Positions 30,837 through 37,754 of a DNA stretch of 37,858 nucleotides are shown piece by piece (position 1 is the stretch's first letter; each line of letters starts with the position of its first letter). Location of the stretch: positions 1 through 37,858 of the forward strand of contig REDX01000138.1 of the NCBI GenBank assembly GCA_007695355.1, in the 5' to 3' direction. The position numbers and the translations under genes are program-made. The notes beneath the pieces are model-generated. The model had not been told where the DNA came from. It searched no databases and saw only the letters and a program-made list of their open reading frames with translations. The stretch is from Planctomycetota bacterium. Its GTDB lineage: Bacteria; Planctomycetota; UBA11346.

Positions 30837-30976
30837 CAGGGCGGCGCAAAGCTTGTCCCTGGGAGCGCCGATCTCCTGATCGGCCAGAAAAAAGCCCCGA
30901 AAGGGGTGTTTTTTGCGCTAAAAGCATGCCGTGCGAAGCTGGCATTCCTTTTCCAGACAAGCTTTGCGCCGCCCTG
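30837..30976. repeat. 140-bp element bounded by a perfect 21-bp inverted repeat
   Basis: The arms are 30837-30857 and 30956-30976; the first reads CAGGGCGGCGCAAAGCTTGTC up to its last base and the second is its exact reverse complement, so a large hairpin or cruciform can form. Between the arms are three smaller hairpins: 30867-30884 (GCCGATC-TCCT-GATCGGC), 30894-30907 (GCCCC-GAAA-GGGGT, with A6 before and T6 after) and 30926-30945 (ATGCC/GGCAT). The right arm shares 14 bases with positions 16-29. The layout is like a small non-coding mobile element (MITE or REP cluster) or a structured RNA. There is no transposase gene inside and no clear target-site duplication. Confidence 0.7.
30894..30914 (+). 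terminator. Terminator-like hairpin inside the inverted-repeat element
   Basis: GCCCC-GAAA-GGGGT with a GNRA-like loop is preceded by six A residues and followed after one G by six T residues. This is the shape of a bidirectional rho-independent terminator, but it stands upstream of both flanking genes, so it would act on transcripts starting within the element or reading through. Confidence 0.55.
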
Positions 30977-31031
30977 GGTGATCCCGTGGCTGTGCCCTTG
31001 AGCCAGCTGCCTGCCCTGTCATAGTCAGTCC

Positions 31032-32432
31032 ATGCGTTCAGATCTTGCGTCCTGCGTGGTTTCGGTCTCCGGCATCCGCGGCATTGTTGGCCCGGCCATG
31101 AATCCATCCCTGATGTGCGCCCTTGGCGCGGCGGTGGGCCGTCGCTTGGCCAAGGGTAAGGGCGTGGTGCTGGGCCGTGATAGCCGTGATAGTGGGCCCC
31201 TATTGGCCGATGCCCTGGCCAGCGGCTTACGCGGTGTTGGCTGCGAGGTGATCGACCTCGGCATTGTGCCAACCCCCACGGTGCCGCTGATGGTGCGGCG
31301 CCTGCGCGCCGGGGCTGGGGTGCAAATCTCCGCCAGCCATAATCCCGAACCCTGGAACGCCCTCAAAATATATACCCGCCGCGGGCGCAATGTGGATGGC
31401 GATGAATTAGAGCAGGTCTTAGCGCTGATGGCTTCTCCGCCGGCGGATTTATGGGTGGGGCACCAGGCCCTGGGCCAGCGCCGGGATCAGCCCGATGCCA
31501 TTGCCCTGCATTGCCGCGCAGTGCTCGACACGGTGGACCTTGCGCGCCTGCACAAGCGTCGGCTGCGGGTGGTGGTGGATAGCGTCAATGGCGCCGGTGC
31601 GGTAATCGCTCCGCAACTGCTGGAACAGCTGGGCTGCGAGGTCATCCCCATCTACGATCGCCCTGATCGTCCCTTCCCCCGCGATCCCGAGCCGACTGCC
31701 GCCAATGTCACCGAAACCGGGGCGATGGTTAAAGCCCTGGGCGCCGATCTCGGCTTTGTCCAAGATCCCGATGCCGATCGTCTAGCGATTATCGATGAGC
31801 GTGGCCGCTATATTGGCGAAGAGTATACCCTAGTGCTGTGCGCCGCCGCTCGTTTCAGTGCTGCTGATGTCGGCCCCGATGCGGTGGCGGTAACGAATCT
31901 TTCCACCAGTCGCATGCTCGAAGATGTCGCTGCGCGCCATGGTGCCCAGGTCATTCGCACTCGGGTAGGCGAGGCCCACGTCCTTGATGCCATGCAGGCG
32001 AGTCAGGCGCTGATTGGCGGTGAAGGTAATGGCGGCGTGGTAGATCCGCGGGTGGTATTCTGCCGCGATAGTCAAGCTGCCATGGCCTTGGTGCTCGACT
32101 ACTGTGCCCGCCGAGAAAAGCCGCTAAGCCATTTGCTGGCGGAGATTCCCAGCTATGCCATGCATAAAGAAAAGGTGGGCTTAGATCGGGCGGCGGTGGC
32201 CGCCGCCATTGCGCAGGTGCTGGAGAGCCCGCTGGTGCAGGGCGCTGTTATTGATGTTCAGGACGGGCTCAAGCTGATCTGGCCTGATTCCTGGCTGCAT
32301 TTGCGCGCCTCAGGCACCGAGCCGGCGGCGCGGATTATTAGCGAGGCCCCCAGCGCTGCCGCCGCGCGCAAGCTCGCCGGCCAACTACGGGGATTGATTA
32401 AAGCCCCCCTGCTCAAGGCCGGGCATCACTAA
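31032..32432 (+). CDS. Phosphohexomutase, phosphoglucosamine/phosphomannomutase family
   Basis: An alpha-D-phosphohexomutase of 466 residues that moves a phosphate between C1 and C6 of a hexose phosphate. The four family sites are present: the phosphoserine S102 in ISASHNP, the metal-binding DPDADR at 245-250, the sugar-binding GGEGNGG at about 329-335, and the phosphate-binding RASGTEP near the C-terminus. GlmM, phosphomannomutase and phosphoglucomutase share these, and the GEGNGGV sugar loop leans towards the GlmM/PMM branch; the exact substrate is not decided. The start at 31032 lacks a strong ribosome site. The next gene follows after 29 bases, so the two may be cotranscribed. Confidence 0.9.
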   Translation: MRSDLASCVVSVSGIRGIVGPAMNPSLMCALGAAVGRRLAKGKGVVLGRDSRDSGPLLADALASGLRGVGCEVIDLGIVPTPTVPLMVRRLRAGAGVQISASHNPEPWNALKIYTRRGRNVDGDELEQVLALMASPPADLWVGHQALGQRRDQPDAIALHCRAVLDTVDLARLHKRRLRVVVDSVNGAGAVIAPQLLEQLGCEVIPIYDRPDRPFPRDPEPTAANVTETGAMVKALGADLGFVQDPDADRLAIIDERGRYIGEEYTLVLCAAARFSAADVGPDAVAVTNLSTSRMLEDVAARHGAQVIRTRVGEAHVLDAMQASQALIGGEGNGGVVDPRVVFCRDSQAAMALVLDYCARREKPLSHLLAEIPSYAMHKEKVGLDRAAVAAAIAQVLESPLVQGAVIDVQDGLKLIWPDSWLHLRASGTEPAARIISEAPSAAAARKLAGQLRGLIKAPLLKAGHH

Positions 32433-32461
32433 GACATTAGTTGACTACAGGAGTGACGAGC

Positions 32462-33403
32462 ATGAGTAAGGACGAGGAATTTTTCCCCGGTTTTATTGAA
32501 GATGAGGATAAGCCCCAGCCGCCTTCCCGTCCCGCTCCACCGGTCGCGGGTAAACAAGAGGAGGGAAAGTTTAACCCCTTCGCTGAGCCGGTAGAGGTTC
32601 CTGCACTGGTTCCGGATCCCGCACTTCCGCCGCCCCGCTCCTCTGGCCCAGCGACGGTTCAACCGCCGGCTCCGCAGGCAAGCCCGGAAGCGGGCTTCGA
32701 TCCTTTCGCTGGTGGCAGTGAGGATCCGGATGATGAACCCGATGATGCCGAGCTTAAACCTGGCGCGCGCAAAGACTTGTGGATCTGCCCCCACTGCGGC
32801 GCCGGCAATCGCCCAGGCCGCGACACCTGCCGCACCTGCGGTAAGTCCCCGGATGACCCGGTGGCCAAGCCCTGGTTTAAGCAATCGGTGGTGCTGGCCG
32901 CTGCCGCCGGCCTGCTGCTGGTGCTGGTGGTGGTGATCAGTTTTGCCACCCGCACCAGTTACGCCCTGCGCCCCGCCAATCCAGAATCCTTGGATCGCGA
33001 TCTGCGCTGGGATAGCTCCCTCAATGCCACCCTTCCCCTTGCCGAAGGCGAGTTTCAACAACGCGGTCGCATCGCCGGCCTGGGCCGTGTGGTGAGCGCC
33101 AGTGGCGGAGATGGACGCTGGAATGTGGTGTTGGTCTTTAGCTCTCGGGCCCAGGGCCAGCATCGTTTTGTCGATCGCGGCGACGATGAGGTGGGCTTTG
33201 AAAACAGCTTCGGTAATGTGACGCGCCTGCCCTACGTCCGGCTCACCCTCTTGGATTCCCGCAATATGCTCACCGCCACCCCATCCCGAGGCCAGGTATT
33301 CTCCTTTGCCGGGAGCTGGGGTGACGCCGATCAAAAGCGTCTCAGCAGCGATCCGAGCACGCGTCGCTACGTGGTCCTCCTAGACGGCGTCCTCACCGAT
33401 TAG
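32462..33403 (+). CDS. Zinc-ribbon single-pass membrane protein
   Basis: A 313-residue protein that I cannot assign. Residues 1-105 are proline-rich and acidic and probably disordered, with a repeated short motif (FNPFAEP at 37-43 and FDPFAGG at 79-85). A zinc ribbon follows with C109, C112, C123 and C126 (CPHCGAGN...CRTCG). Then there is one membrane segment (about 142-163) and a C-terminal beta-rich domain of 150 residues outside the cytoplasm. The repeated NPF/DPF-like motif suggests a peptide bound by a partner. AGGAG about eight bases before the ATG at 32462 fixes the start. It converges on the CYTH gene with 19 bases between stops. Confidence 0.8.
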   Translation: MSKDEEFFPGFIEDEDKPQPPSRPAPPVAGKQEEGKFNPFAEPVEVPALVPDPALPPPRSSGPATVQPPAPQASPEAGFDPFAGGSEDPDDEPDDAELKPGARKDLWICPHCGAGNRPGRDTCRTCGKSPDDPVAKPWFKQSVVLAAAAGLLLVLVVVISFATRTSYALRPANPESLDRDLRWDSSLNATLPLAEGEFQQRGRIAGLGRVVSASGGDGRWNVVLVFSSRAQGQHRFVDRGDDEVGFENSFGNVTRLPYVRLTLLDSRNMLTATPSRGQVFSFAGSWGDADQKRLSSDPSTRRYVVLLDGVLTD

Positions 33404-33422
33404 CCAAGCCAGGGCTTGCCGC

Positions 33423-34034
33423 TCAGGCGCCTTCCTGCCCGGCAAAGAAGCGGTGCAGCTTACTGCGCTGCTGATCCTGCAGGCCAATGCCCTGGCTGGC
33501 AAAGAAGTGGCGCCAGTGTGCTTCGCGACCCTCTTCGCTGGCGATCTCGATTTCAATCTCCCACTCCGTCCAATGCGGGCCAAAGCGGGTGCTATCGAGG
33601 CAGATTAGCTCCCCCGAGCGCTGCCACTGTAGCCGCGTATTGGCGAAGGAGCCAAGAAAAGATAGGTTCCCGGGGCCCAGCTGCTGGCGCAAGGCCGCTG
33701 GCAGGGGCAGGGCGCTGGCGTCCAGTGGCCTCGGGTGCCGGGGCCAATAGCTGGTATTGAGCCAGCACTCAATTTCGTTTTGATAGTGGAGGGCACCGCT
33801 GGTGTGGCGCTGGGACTTAATGGTCAGCAGACAGCCCTGGTTTTCCCGGCGCAGGCGCAAGCTTGTCCCCGCTGCCCGCAGGCGCCCATCGGCGCAATCA
33901 TAAAAGCGATTTTCCTGGCGTAGCAGTTGCGCTGGGCCGAACTGCTGCTGCAAAAGCCCCCGCGCTCGATGGTGATCGGTAGCGCTCAGCCCCCACTTCA
34001 GTTCCCGTTCTACATGCTGGGTTAGCGTCGTCAT
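33423..34034 (-). CDS. CYTH-domain protein (triphosphate tunnel metalloenzyme)
   Basis: A 203-residue cytoplasmic protein of the CYTH/triphosphate tunnel family, whose members hydrolyse triphosphates such as thiamine triphosphate or tripolyphosphate, or act as class IV adenylate cyclases. The diagnostic ExExK signature is seen as VERELKW (E9, E11, K13). Further tunnel strands show basic and acidic patterns: GTSLRLRREN, CLLTIKSQ, NEIECWL and TEWEIEIEIASEEGRE. Which triphosphate it uses is unknown. There is no CHAD domain. It is divergent from accA, about 180 bases away. Confidence 0.85.
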   Translation of the reverse strand: MTTLTQHVERELKWGLSATDHHRARGLLQQQFGPAQLLRQENRFYDCADGRLRAAGTSLRLRRENQGCLLTIKSQRHTSGALHYQNEIECWLNTSYWPRHPRPLDASALPLPAALRQQLGPGNLSFLGSFANTRLQWQRSGELICLDSTRFGPHWTEWEIEIEIASEEGREAHWRHFFASQGIGLQDQQRSKLHRFFAGQEGA

Positions 34035-34213
34035 TGGCCTGTAGGCTAGGAGCCACTGACAAAGGAAAGGGGAAAAGTGCCACCCAGCCCAGCGGGAGAT
34101 TTTCCAGGATTCTGTCGGCGGCTTGCCTTGTGTCGCTGTGATCTACGCTGTTCGGATCTGCCGGGATGGGATTTCCGGCTTGCATCAAGCCATTGGCTGG
34201 GAGTTCGAGCGTC

Positions 34214-35173
34214 GTGAGCAAGCCTTTTGATTTTCTTGATCCGCTCCTGGAAATAGAGCACAAGATCCGGGAATTGGACCAATTGGCCTCCGAGACCGGT
34301 TTGGGCATGGACGACGAGATTTTGTCCTTGCGCCATAAACTCGAGGTCATGACCCGCAAGACCTTCGATAACCTCAACGCTTGGCAGCGGGTGCAACTAT
34401 CTCGGCATCCGGCGCGTCCCCAGACTTCCGACTACATCGATCATATGGTCACCGACTTCGTGCCCTTGGCCGGCGATCGCGCCTTTGGCGATGACGAGGC
34501 AATTATCTGCGGGCTAGGCACCATTGGCCAAACCAAGGTGATGGTGGTGGGCCAGCAGAAGGGTAAAGACGTCCACGAGCGCCGGCGCTGTAATTTCGGC
34601 AGCCCCCATCCCGAGGGCTATCGCAAGGCGATGCACAAAATGCGCCTGGCCGAGCGCTTTGGCCTGCCCATCGTTGCCTTTATTAATACGCCCGGTGCCT
34701 TCCCGGGTATTGGTGCCGAGGAACGCGGACAAAGCATTGCCATCGCCGAAAACATTCGCGATATGTCGCGACTGCGGGTGCCGGTGGTCTGCGTGGTCAT
34801 TGGCGAAGGGGGATCCGGTGGTGCCCTCGGCATTGGCGTTGGCGATCGCATTATCACCCTGGAGAATAGCTACTATTCGGTGATTAGCCCCGAGGGCTGC
34901 GCCGCCATTCTTTGGAAGGATGGTGGCAAGGCGCCGCTGGCCGCCGAAGCCCTTAAACTCACCAGCCACGCCCTCAAAGATCTGGGTATTGTCGATGAGA
35001 TTGTGCAGGAGCCCGCGGGTGGTGCCCACCGTGCCCCCGAAACCATGGCCGAACGCCTGCGCGAAGTCGTCTTGCGTCACCTCCATGAATTGCAGGCCTT
35101 GCCCCTCGAAGACTTACTTGAGGGTCGCTACCAAAAATTCCGCACCATTGGTTCTTGGCACGAGAACGCTTAA
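34214..35173 (+). CDS. accA: Acetyl-CoA carboxylase carboxyltransferase subunit alpha
   Basis: With AccD it forms the carboxyltransferase that moves CO2 from biotin to acetyl-CoA to make malonyl-CoA, the first step of fatty-acid synthesis. From the GTG at 34214 the product is 319 residues, the length of E. coli AccA, and the N-terminus FDFLDPLLEIEHKI aligns with the family; an ATG at 34166 would add 16 residues. GGGAG lies eleven bases before the GTG. Signatures are FGSPHPEGYRKA, INTPGAFPGIGAEERGQ, GEGGSGGALGIGVGDRI and SVISPEGCAAILWKD. accD is not nearby. The TAA stop overlaps the next start as TAATG, coupling it to a PII-like gene. Confidence 0.95.
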   Translation: MSKPFDFLDPLLEIEHKIRELDQLASETGLGMDDEILSLRHKLEVMTRKTFDNLNAWQRVQLSRHPARPQTSDYIDHMVTDFVPLAGDRAFGDDEAIICGLGTIGQTKVMVVGQQKGKDVHERRRCNFGSPHPEGYRKAMHKMRLAERFGLPIVAFINTPGAFPGIGAEERGQSIAIAENIRDMSRLRVPVVCVVIGEGGSGGALGIGVGDRIITLENSYYSVISPEGCAAILWKDGGKAPLAAEALKLTSHALKDLGIVDEIVQEPAGGAHRAPETMAERLREVVLRHLHELQALPLEDLLEGRYQKFRTIGSWHENA

Positions 35174-35466
35174 TGCCGGTGCATTTTCTCGCCATTGTCC
35201 GCGCCCAATTGGCGGAGCAGGTCTTTCTCGACCTCGCCGCCCAGGGCCAAGTCGAGGCTTTAGTTGCCGAGGAGGTGCAGGGATCCGGAACTCGCACCAC
35301 CGGCATCGGCAGCGAAGTTGAACTCCTACCCAAGGTGGCCATTAGCGGCATCGTCGAATCCGCCGATCTGGATCAGATGGTACAGGCCCTGCGCACCCAC
35401 GCCTGCACCGGCCGCAGCGGTGATGGAAAAATCTTCTGCTTTCCGGTTATTTCGGACCTCGACTAG
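35173..35466 (+). CDS. Divergent PII-like protein, translationally coupled to accA
   Basis: A 97-residue protein that I assign to the PII superfamily by pattern. PII proteins are trimers that bind ATP/ADP, and often 2-oxoglutarate, and regulate partners. Visible PII elements are a first strand and helix (HFLAIVRAQLAEQVFLDL), the EVQGSG strand corresponding to VxGFG, LLPKVAISGIV corresponding to FLPKVKxEIVV, and the nucleotide-binding B-loop TGRSGDGKIF at 79-88, nearly identical to TGxxGDGKIF. The T-loop (about 38-50) is roughly half the normal length, so the canonical uridylylated tyrosine is absent, and the C-terminal RTGE segment is missing. The ATG overlaps the accA stop. Canonical PII can bind the biotin carrier of acetyl-CoA carboxylase; a link here is an inference from context. 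Confidence 0.82.
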   Translation: MPVHFLAIVRAQLAEQVFLDLAAQGQVEALVAEEVQGSGTRTTGIGSEVELLPKVAISGIVESADLDQMVQALRTHACTGRSGDGKIFCFPVISDLD

Positions 35467-36593
35467 GCCCATACGTATGCCTCCGTGATAAGGCGCGGAT
35501 TGCCTGGGCGATTGTGGTATCGCAGTATGGGCATACTACCACACCATGTGGCCCCCGGCCTCAATGGCCCTCCTCATCCATCAATAGGTGTTTCGAGGTG
35601 GCTATTTAAAGTCCCTGGACATTCCCCGCCTTACCGGCGCGGGGCCACTGGTGATCTTTGCAATGAGCTATGCACTGCGACGCCCAGCCATGACCAGCCA
35701 GGTGTCGGCGCGTTGTGTAACGGTTTATCCATAGGGGTCCCGATGCGCAGCTTTCCTCTTTTTGGGCACTGCTGGGTGTCATCGTACCACTGTTTGAAGC
35801 CACCGAGCAAGAAGATGTTCGTAGTCTGCATGCCGGCGGTGCGGTACGGGACGAGAGGCTTGAGGTGGTCGCTGTGGTTAGAGCGGGCTTTACCGCGCTC
35901 TACAGTGTTGGCGAGGCAGATGGCCAGATGTTGGCGAGTGGCTTCATCTGCCAAATCAGCAATCAGATGTCGCAGCTTGCGCTGGATGAGGCCCTGTGGG
36001 TGCCGGGTTCCCTGCATCTGAACGCAACTGTCTATAGCCCCGATTTCTCCCATTATCGCGGCACTGAGAGTTTACAGATGCATGTCCACGATGGCGCCGA
36101 TCGCTCGGCAAGGGTATCTGTTGAATTGCTGGTGGGCGGCGCCGCTACTCCCTGCCGCGCCTAGCTTGGCGAGCTTACCGGGGGAGACTTGTGCAGGCGC
36201 TCAGCCAGCGACAGGGCCTCTTTAATCCACTGTAAACGCTGCCACAGGGGCCTCGACGGCGGCTGACTGAGCGAGATTGGACGTAGGAATCTTCGGCTGA
36301 TCCTTCTTGTGCGTTCTTGCCCGCATCCGTGAGGAAGGCGTTTGCTGCGTACAAGATGTCCTGAGACGGAGGGGAAGCAATAAGCCGCTAAGGGGAGCCA
36401 TGGCGTCTTGTAACCCTTTGCTGAAGGAAGTACTCGCCGGCAGAGCAGGGCGCGCCGTCGCCTGTAGGTTAGTGAGCTGGGGGGCGCCTTCTACCATGAA
36501 TGGCCCTTCCCCTGTGACGCCGTGTGATGATAATATCCTCCTCGAGGACGGAAGCTGAAGTTCACCGTTTTTCATCACATCTACGGAGATCCC
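35467..36593. other. Unresolved 1.1-kb accessory stretch
   Basis: No gene could be assigned with confidence. A plus-strand frame is open from about 35721 to 36164 (no standard start until 35865) and a minus-strand frame from 36053 down to 35631; neither resembles a family that I know. Minus-strand frames at 36222-36590 also stay open and may be fragments of one degraded gene. Palindromes are present: 35514-35542 (GTGGTA/TACCAC around GTAT/ATAC), GCCCATAC at 35467-35474 with GTATGGGC at 35525-35532, and 35624-35644 (CCCCGC/GCGGGG). It may be a mobile-element or pseudogene remnant. Confidence 0.45.
35865..36164 (+). CDS. Hypothetical small protein, doubtful
   Basis: A 99-residue frame (the frame is open from 35721) with a normal-looking amino-acid mix and a hydrophobic first part (VAVVRAGFTALYSV). 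No family is recognised. There is no good Shine-Dalgarno, and a minus-strand frame overlaps most of it, so one of the two is a shadow; I cannot tell which. It is listed because codon third positions look moderately GC-biased. Confidence 0.25.
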   Translation: MVAVVRAGFTALYSVGEADGQMLASGFICQISNQMSQLALDEALWVPGSLHLNATVYSPDFSHYRGTESLQMHVHDGADRSARVSVELLVGGAATPCRA

Positions 36594-36752
36594 ATGCGAA
36601 AGATTACTGTCGCCCTTATCATCACCGCCTTTCTTTTTGGCAGTAGCGCGCTCTTGCTTGGCTGCAAGGGTCCGCGGCCCCCTGGTCACCAAAAGGGTCA
36701 TCCGGGAAATCCTCCGCCGCAAGCACCGGCCCATGGACAACGCCATCGCTAA
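36594..36752 (+). CDS. Very small lipoprotein
   Basis: A 52-residue product starting at the ATG at 36594, with GGAG about six bases upstream. It has a textbook lipoprotein signal: Arg-Lys, a hydrophobic core (ITVALIITAFLFGSSALLL) and the lipobox LLGC with the cysteine at residue 24. The mature part is only 28 residues, rich in Pro, His, Gly, Lys and Arg (PPGHQKGHPGN, APAHGQRHR). No family is recognised; it resembles short entericidin-like or accessory lipoproteins only in size. The His/Pro tail could bind metal or simply be an extended tether. The gene is too short for many automatic callers. Confidence 0.72.
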   Translation: MRKITVALIITAFLFGSSALLLGCKGPRPPGHQKGHPGNPPPQAPAHGQRHR

Positions 36753-36974
36753 ATAACGCAGGTGCAGGTAGAGGATGCAGGCACCCTTGGATCGCCGATT
36801 TGCACTTGGCAAAAAGCCCTACCCAAGGAGGTTTTGTCCCTGGTATCCCCGGGCAGGAAGGGGACTTGGGGGGTGCCGTTTGGCAAACATCACCCAGCAC
36901 CTAGTTCAATCAGCTAAACAGCGCACTTCGGAATACGCCATTGTAATTTGTCAAGGGGAGTTCAGTCTAAACTA
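36753..36974. other. Intergenic stretch before the TetR-like gene
   Basis: No gene is seen. It carries AAGGGGAG about sixteen bases before the following ATG. Composition is lower in GC than in the core genes. No hairpin of note except GC-rich runs near 36840-36870. Confidence 0.4.
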
Positions 36975-37553
36975 ATGAAAGTGTTGAACCTGACTGATTT
37001 CAAGAAGCTCGTGGTTCGAGGTGGCCATGTATCCATTAGCGAAGTGGTGACCATGGATCTATCGGGTGTACCAGAGGGGTATGTGCCATATTTAACTGGC
37101 GAACCTCTACGCGTATTGTTGAGAGAATTGGTGTTGGACGAGATCGGTTCTTTGGCCATGCAACGCTTGGAGCGCTTACGTGCTCTCGATGGGCCGAATT
37201 TTACCCTTTCGGGAATGGTTGCAGCCATCGTTAAGCCCATGATAGATCGTTTGGCGACTCCCGAAGGAAGGCTCTTGCAGTTGGCCTGTCGGGCCATTAA
37301 TAATTATCAAGTGAATCTGCCGCAGTCCTTATGGTGGACGGGATTCGCACAAAAGATGTTGAATCGGCATTTACCTCCGTGTGTCGATGAGGCATACCGG
37401 TACTCTTGCCGGGATTGTAATATTCTGCTCTACATGCATGCCGCGCAAAATATCTATGCCACAACAGTACCCCTGCAGGGTAGCGACCTGCGCAATGCAA
37501 GGGAGGTGATGACGGCGCTCACCTATGCCCTGTTGAGCGTACAGCGCTCCTGA
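36975..37553 (+). CDS. TetR-family-like protein with a degenerate DNA-binding helix
   Basis: A 192-residue helical protein. The overall pattern follows TetR regulators with short N-terminal helices: LVVRGGHVSISEVVTMDLSG stands where LFAERGYxxxSVxxIAxxAG is expected, then GYVPYLTGEPLRVLLRELV in place of the xxYHFxSKExLLxAV part, and the C-terminal ligand-binding helices with DRLATPEGRLLQLACRAINN. Key helix-turn-helix residues are not conserved, so DNA binding is doubtful. GC content is clearly lower than in the core genes, suggesting acquisition from elsewhere. AAGGGGAG is about sixteen bases before the ATG at 36975; a TTG at 36948 is a possible alternative. Target and ligand are unknown. Confidence 0.55.
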   Translation: MKVLNLTDFKKLVVRGGHVSISEVVTMDLSGVPEGYVPYLTGEPLRVLLRELVLDEIGSLAMQRLERLRALDGPNFTLSGMVAAIVKPMIDRLATPEGRLLQLACRAINNYQVNLPQSLWWTGFAQKMLNRHLPPCVDEAYRYSCRDCNILLYMHAAQNIYATTVPLQGSDLRNAREVMTALTYALLSVQRS

Positions 37554-37558
37554 ACCGG

Positions 37559-37715
37559 CTGCTGGCTAAATTGGCTGGCTAAATTGAATAAAGGTGAATA
37601 AAGGGATGAATAAAGGGACAGGCATACAAATAATGAATAAAGGGACTGAATAATGGGACAGGCATACAAATAAAGTGAATAAAGCAAATAAAGCAATATA
37701 AGGGACAGGCATGCT
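37559..37715. repeat. AT-rich short tandem-like repeat array
   Basis: GGCTGGCTAAATT occurs twice at the start. Then GAATAAAGG-type units recur about six times, mixed with GGGACAGGCATACAAATA (37615-37632 and 37655-37672) and a third partial GGGACAGGCAT (37702-37712). It lies directly upstream of the transposase start at 37755. Such GGGACAGGCA blocks next to Y1-family transposases are, as I recall, common in bacterial genomes, but this is from memory. Confidence 0.7.
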
Positions 37716-37754
37716 TATCCTTGACCTAGCTCCGTTTCCCTTAGCCTTTCCCCC

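Larger units (their letters stand above)
30686..31031. other. Intergenic region between argJ and the phosphohexomutase gene
   Basis: This 346-base region separates two divergent genes. No protein-coding gene is supported. It contains the 140-bp nested inverted-repeat element at 30837-30976. The stretch 30686-30836 must hold the argJ promoter, but I see no clear pair. Confidence 0.5.

Noticed and set aside
30837-30976. Integron attC site
   Set aside because: The arms lack the conserved GTTRRRY core and there is no integrase or cassette array; the structure fits a MITE or REP cluster better.
36222-36812. Minus-strand frame of 196 codons across the small lipoprotein gene
   Set aside because: No family is seen and it overlaps a gene with a good ribosome site and lipobox. 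Parts may be a decayed gene, so it is only mentioned under the 35467-36593 region.
37559-37715. CRISPR array
   Set aside because: The repeated units are short, AT-rich and irregularly spaced, with no unique spacers of constant length and no cas genes.
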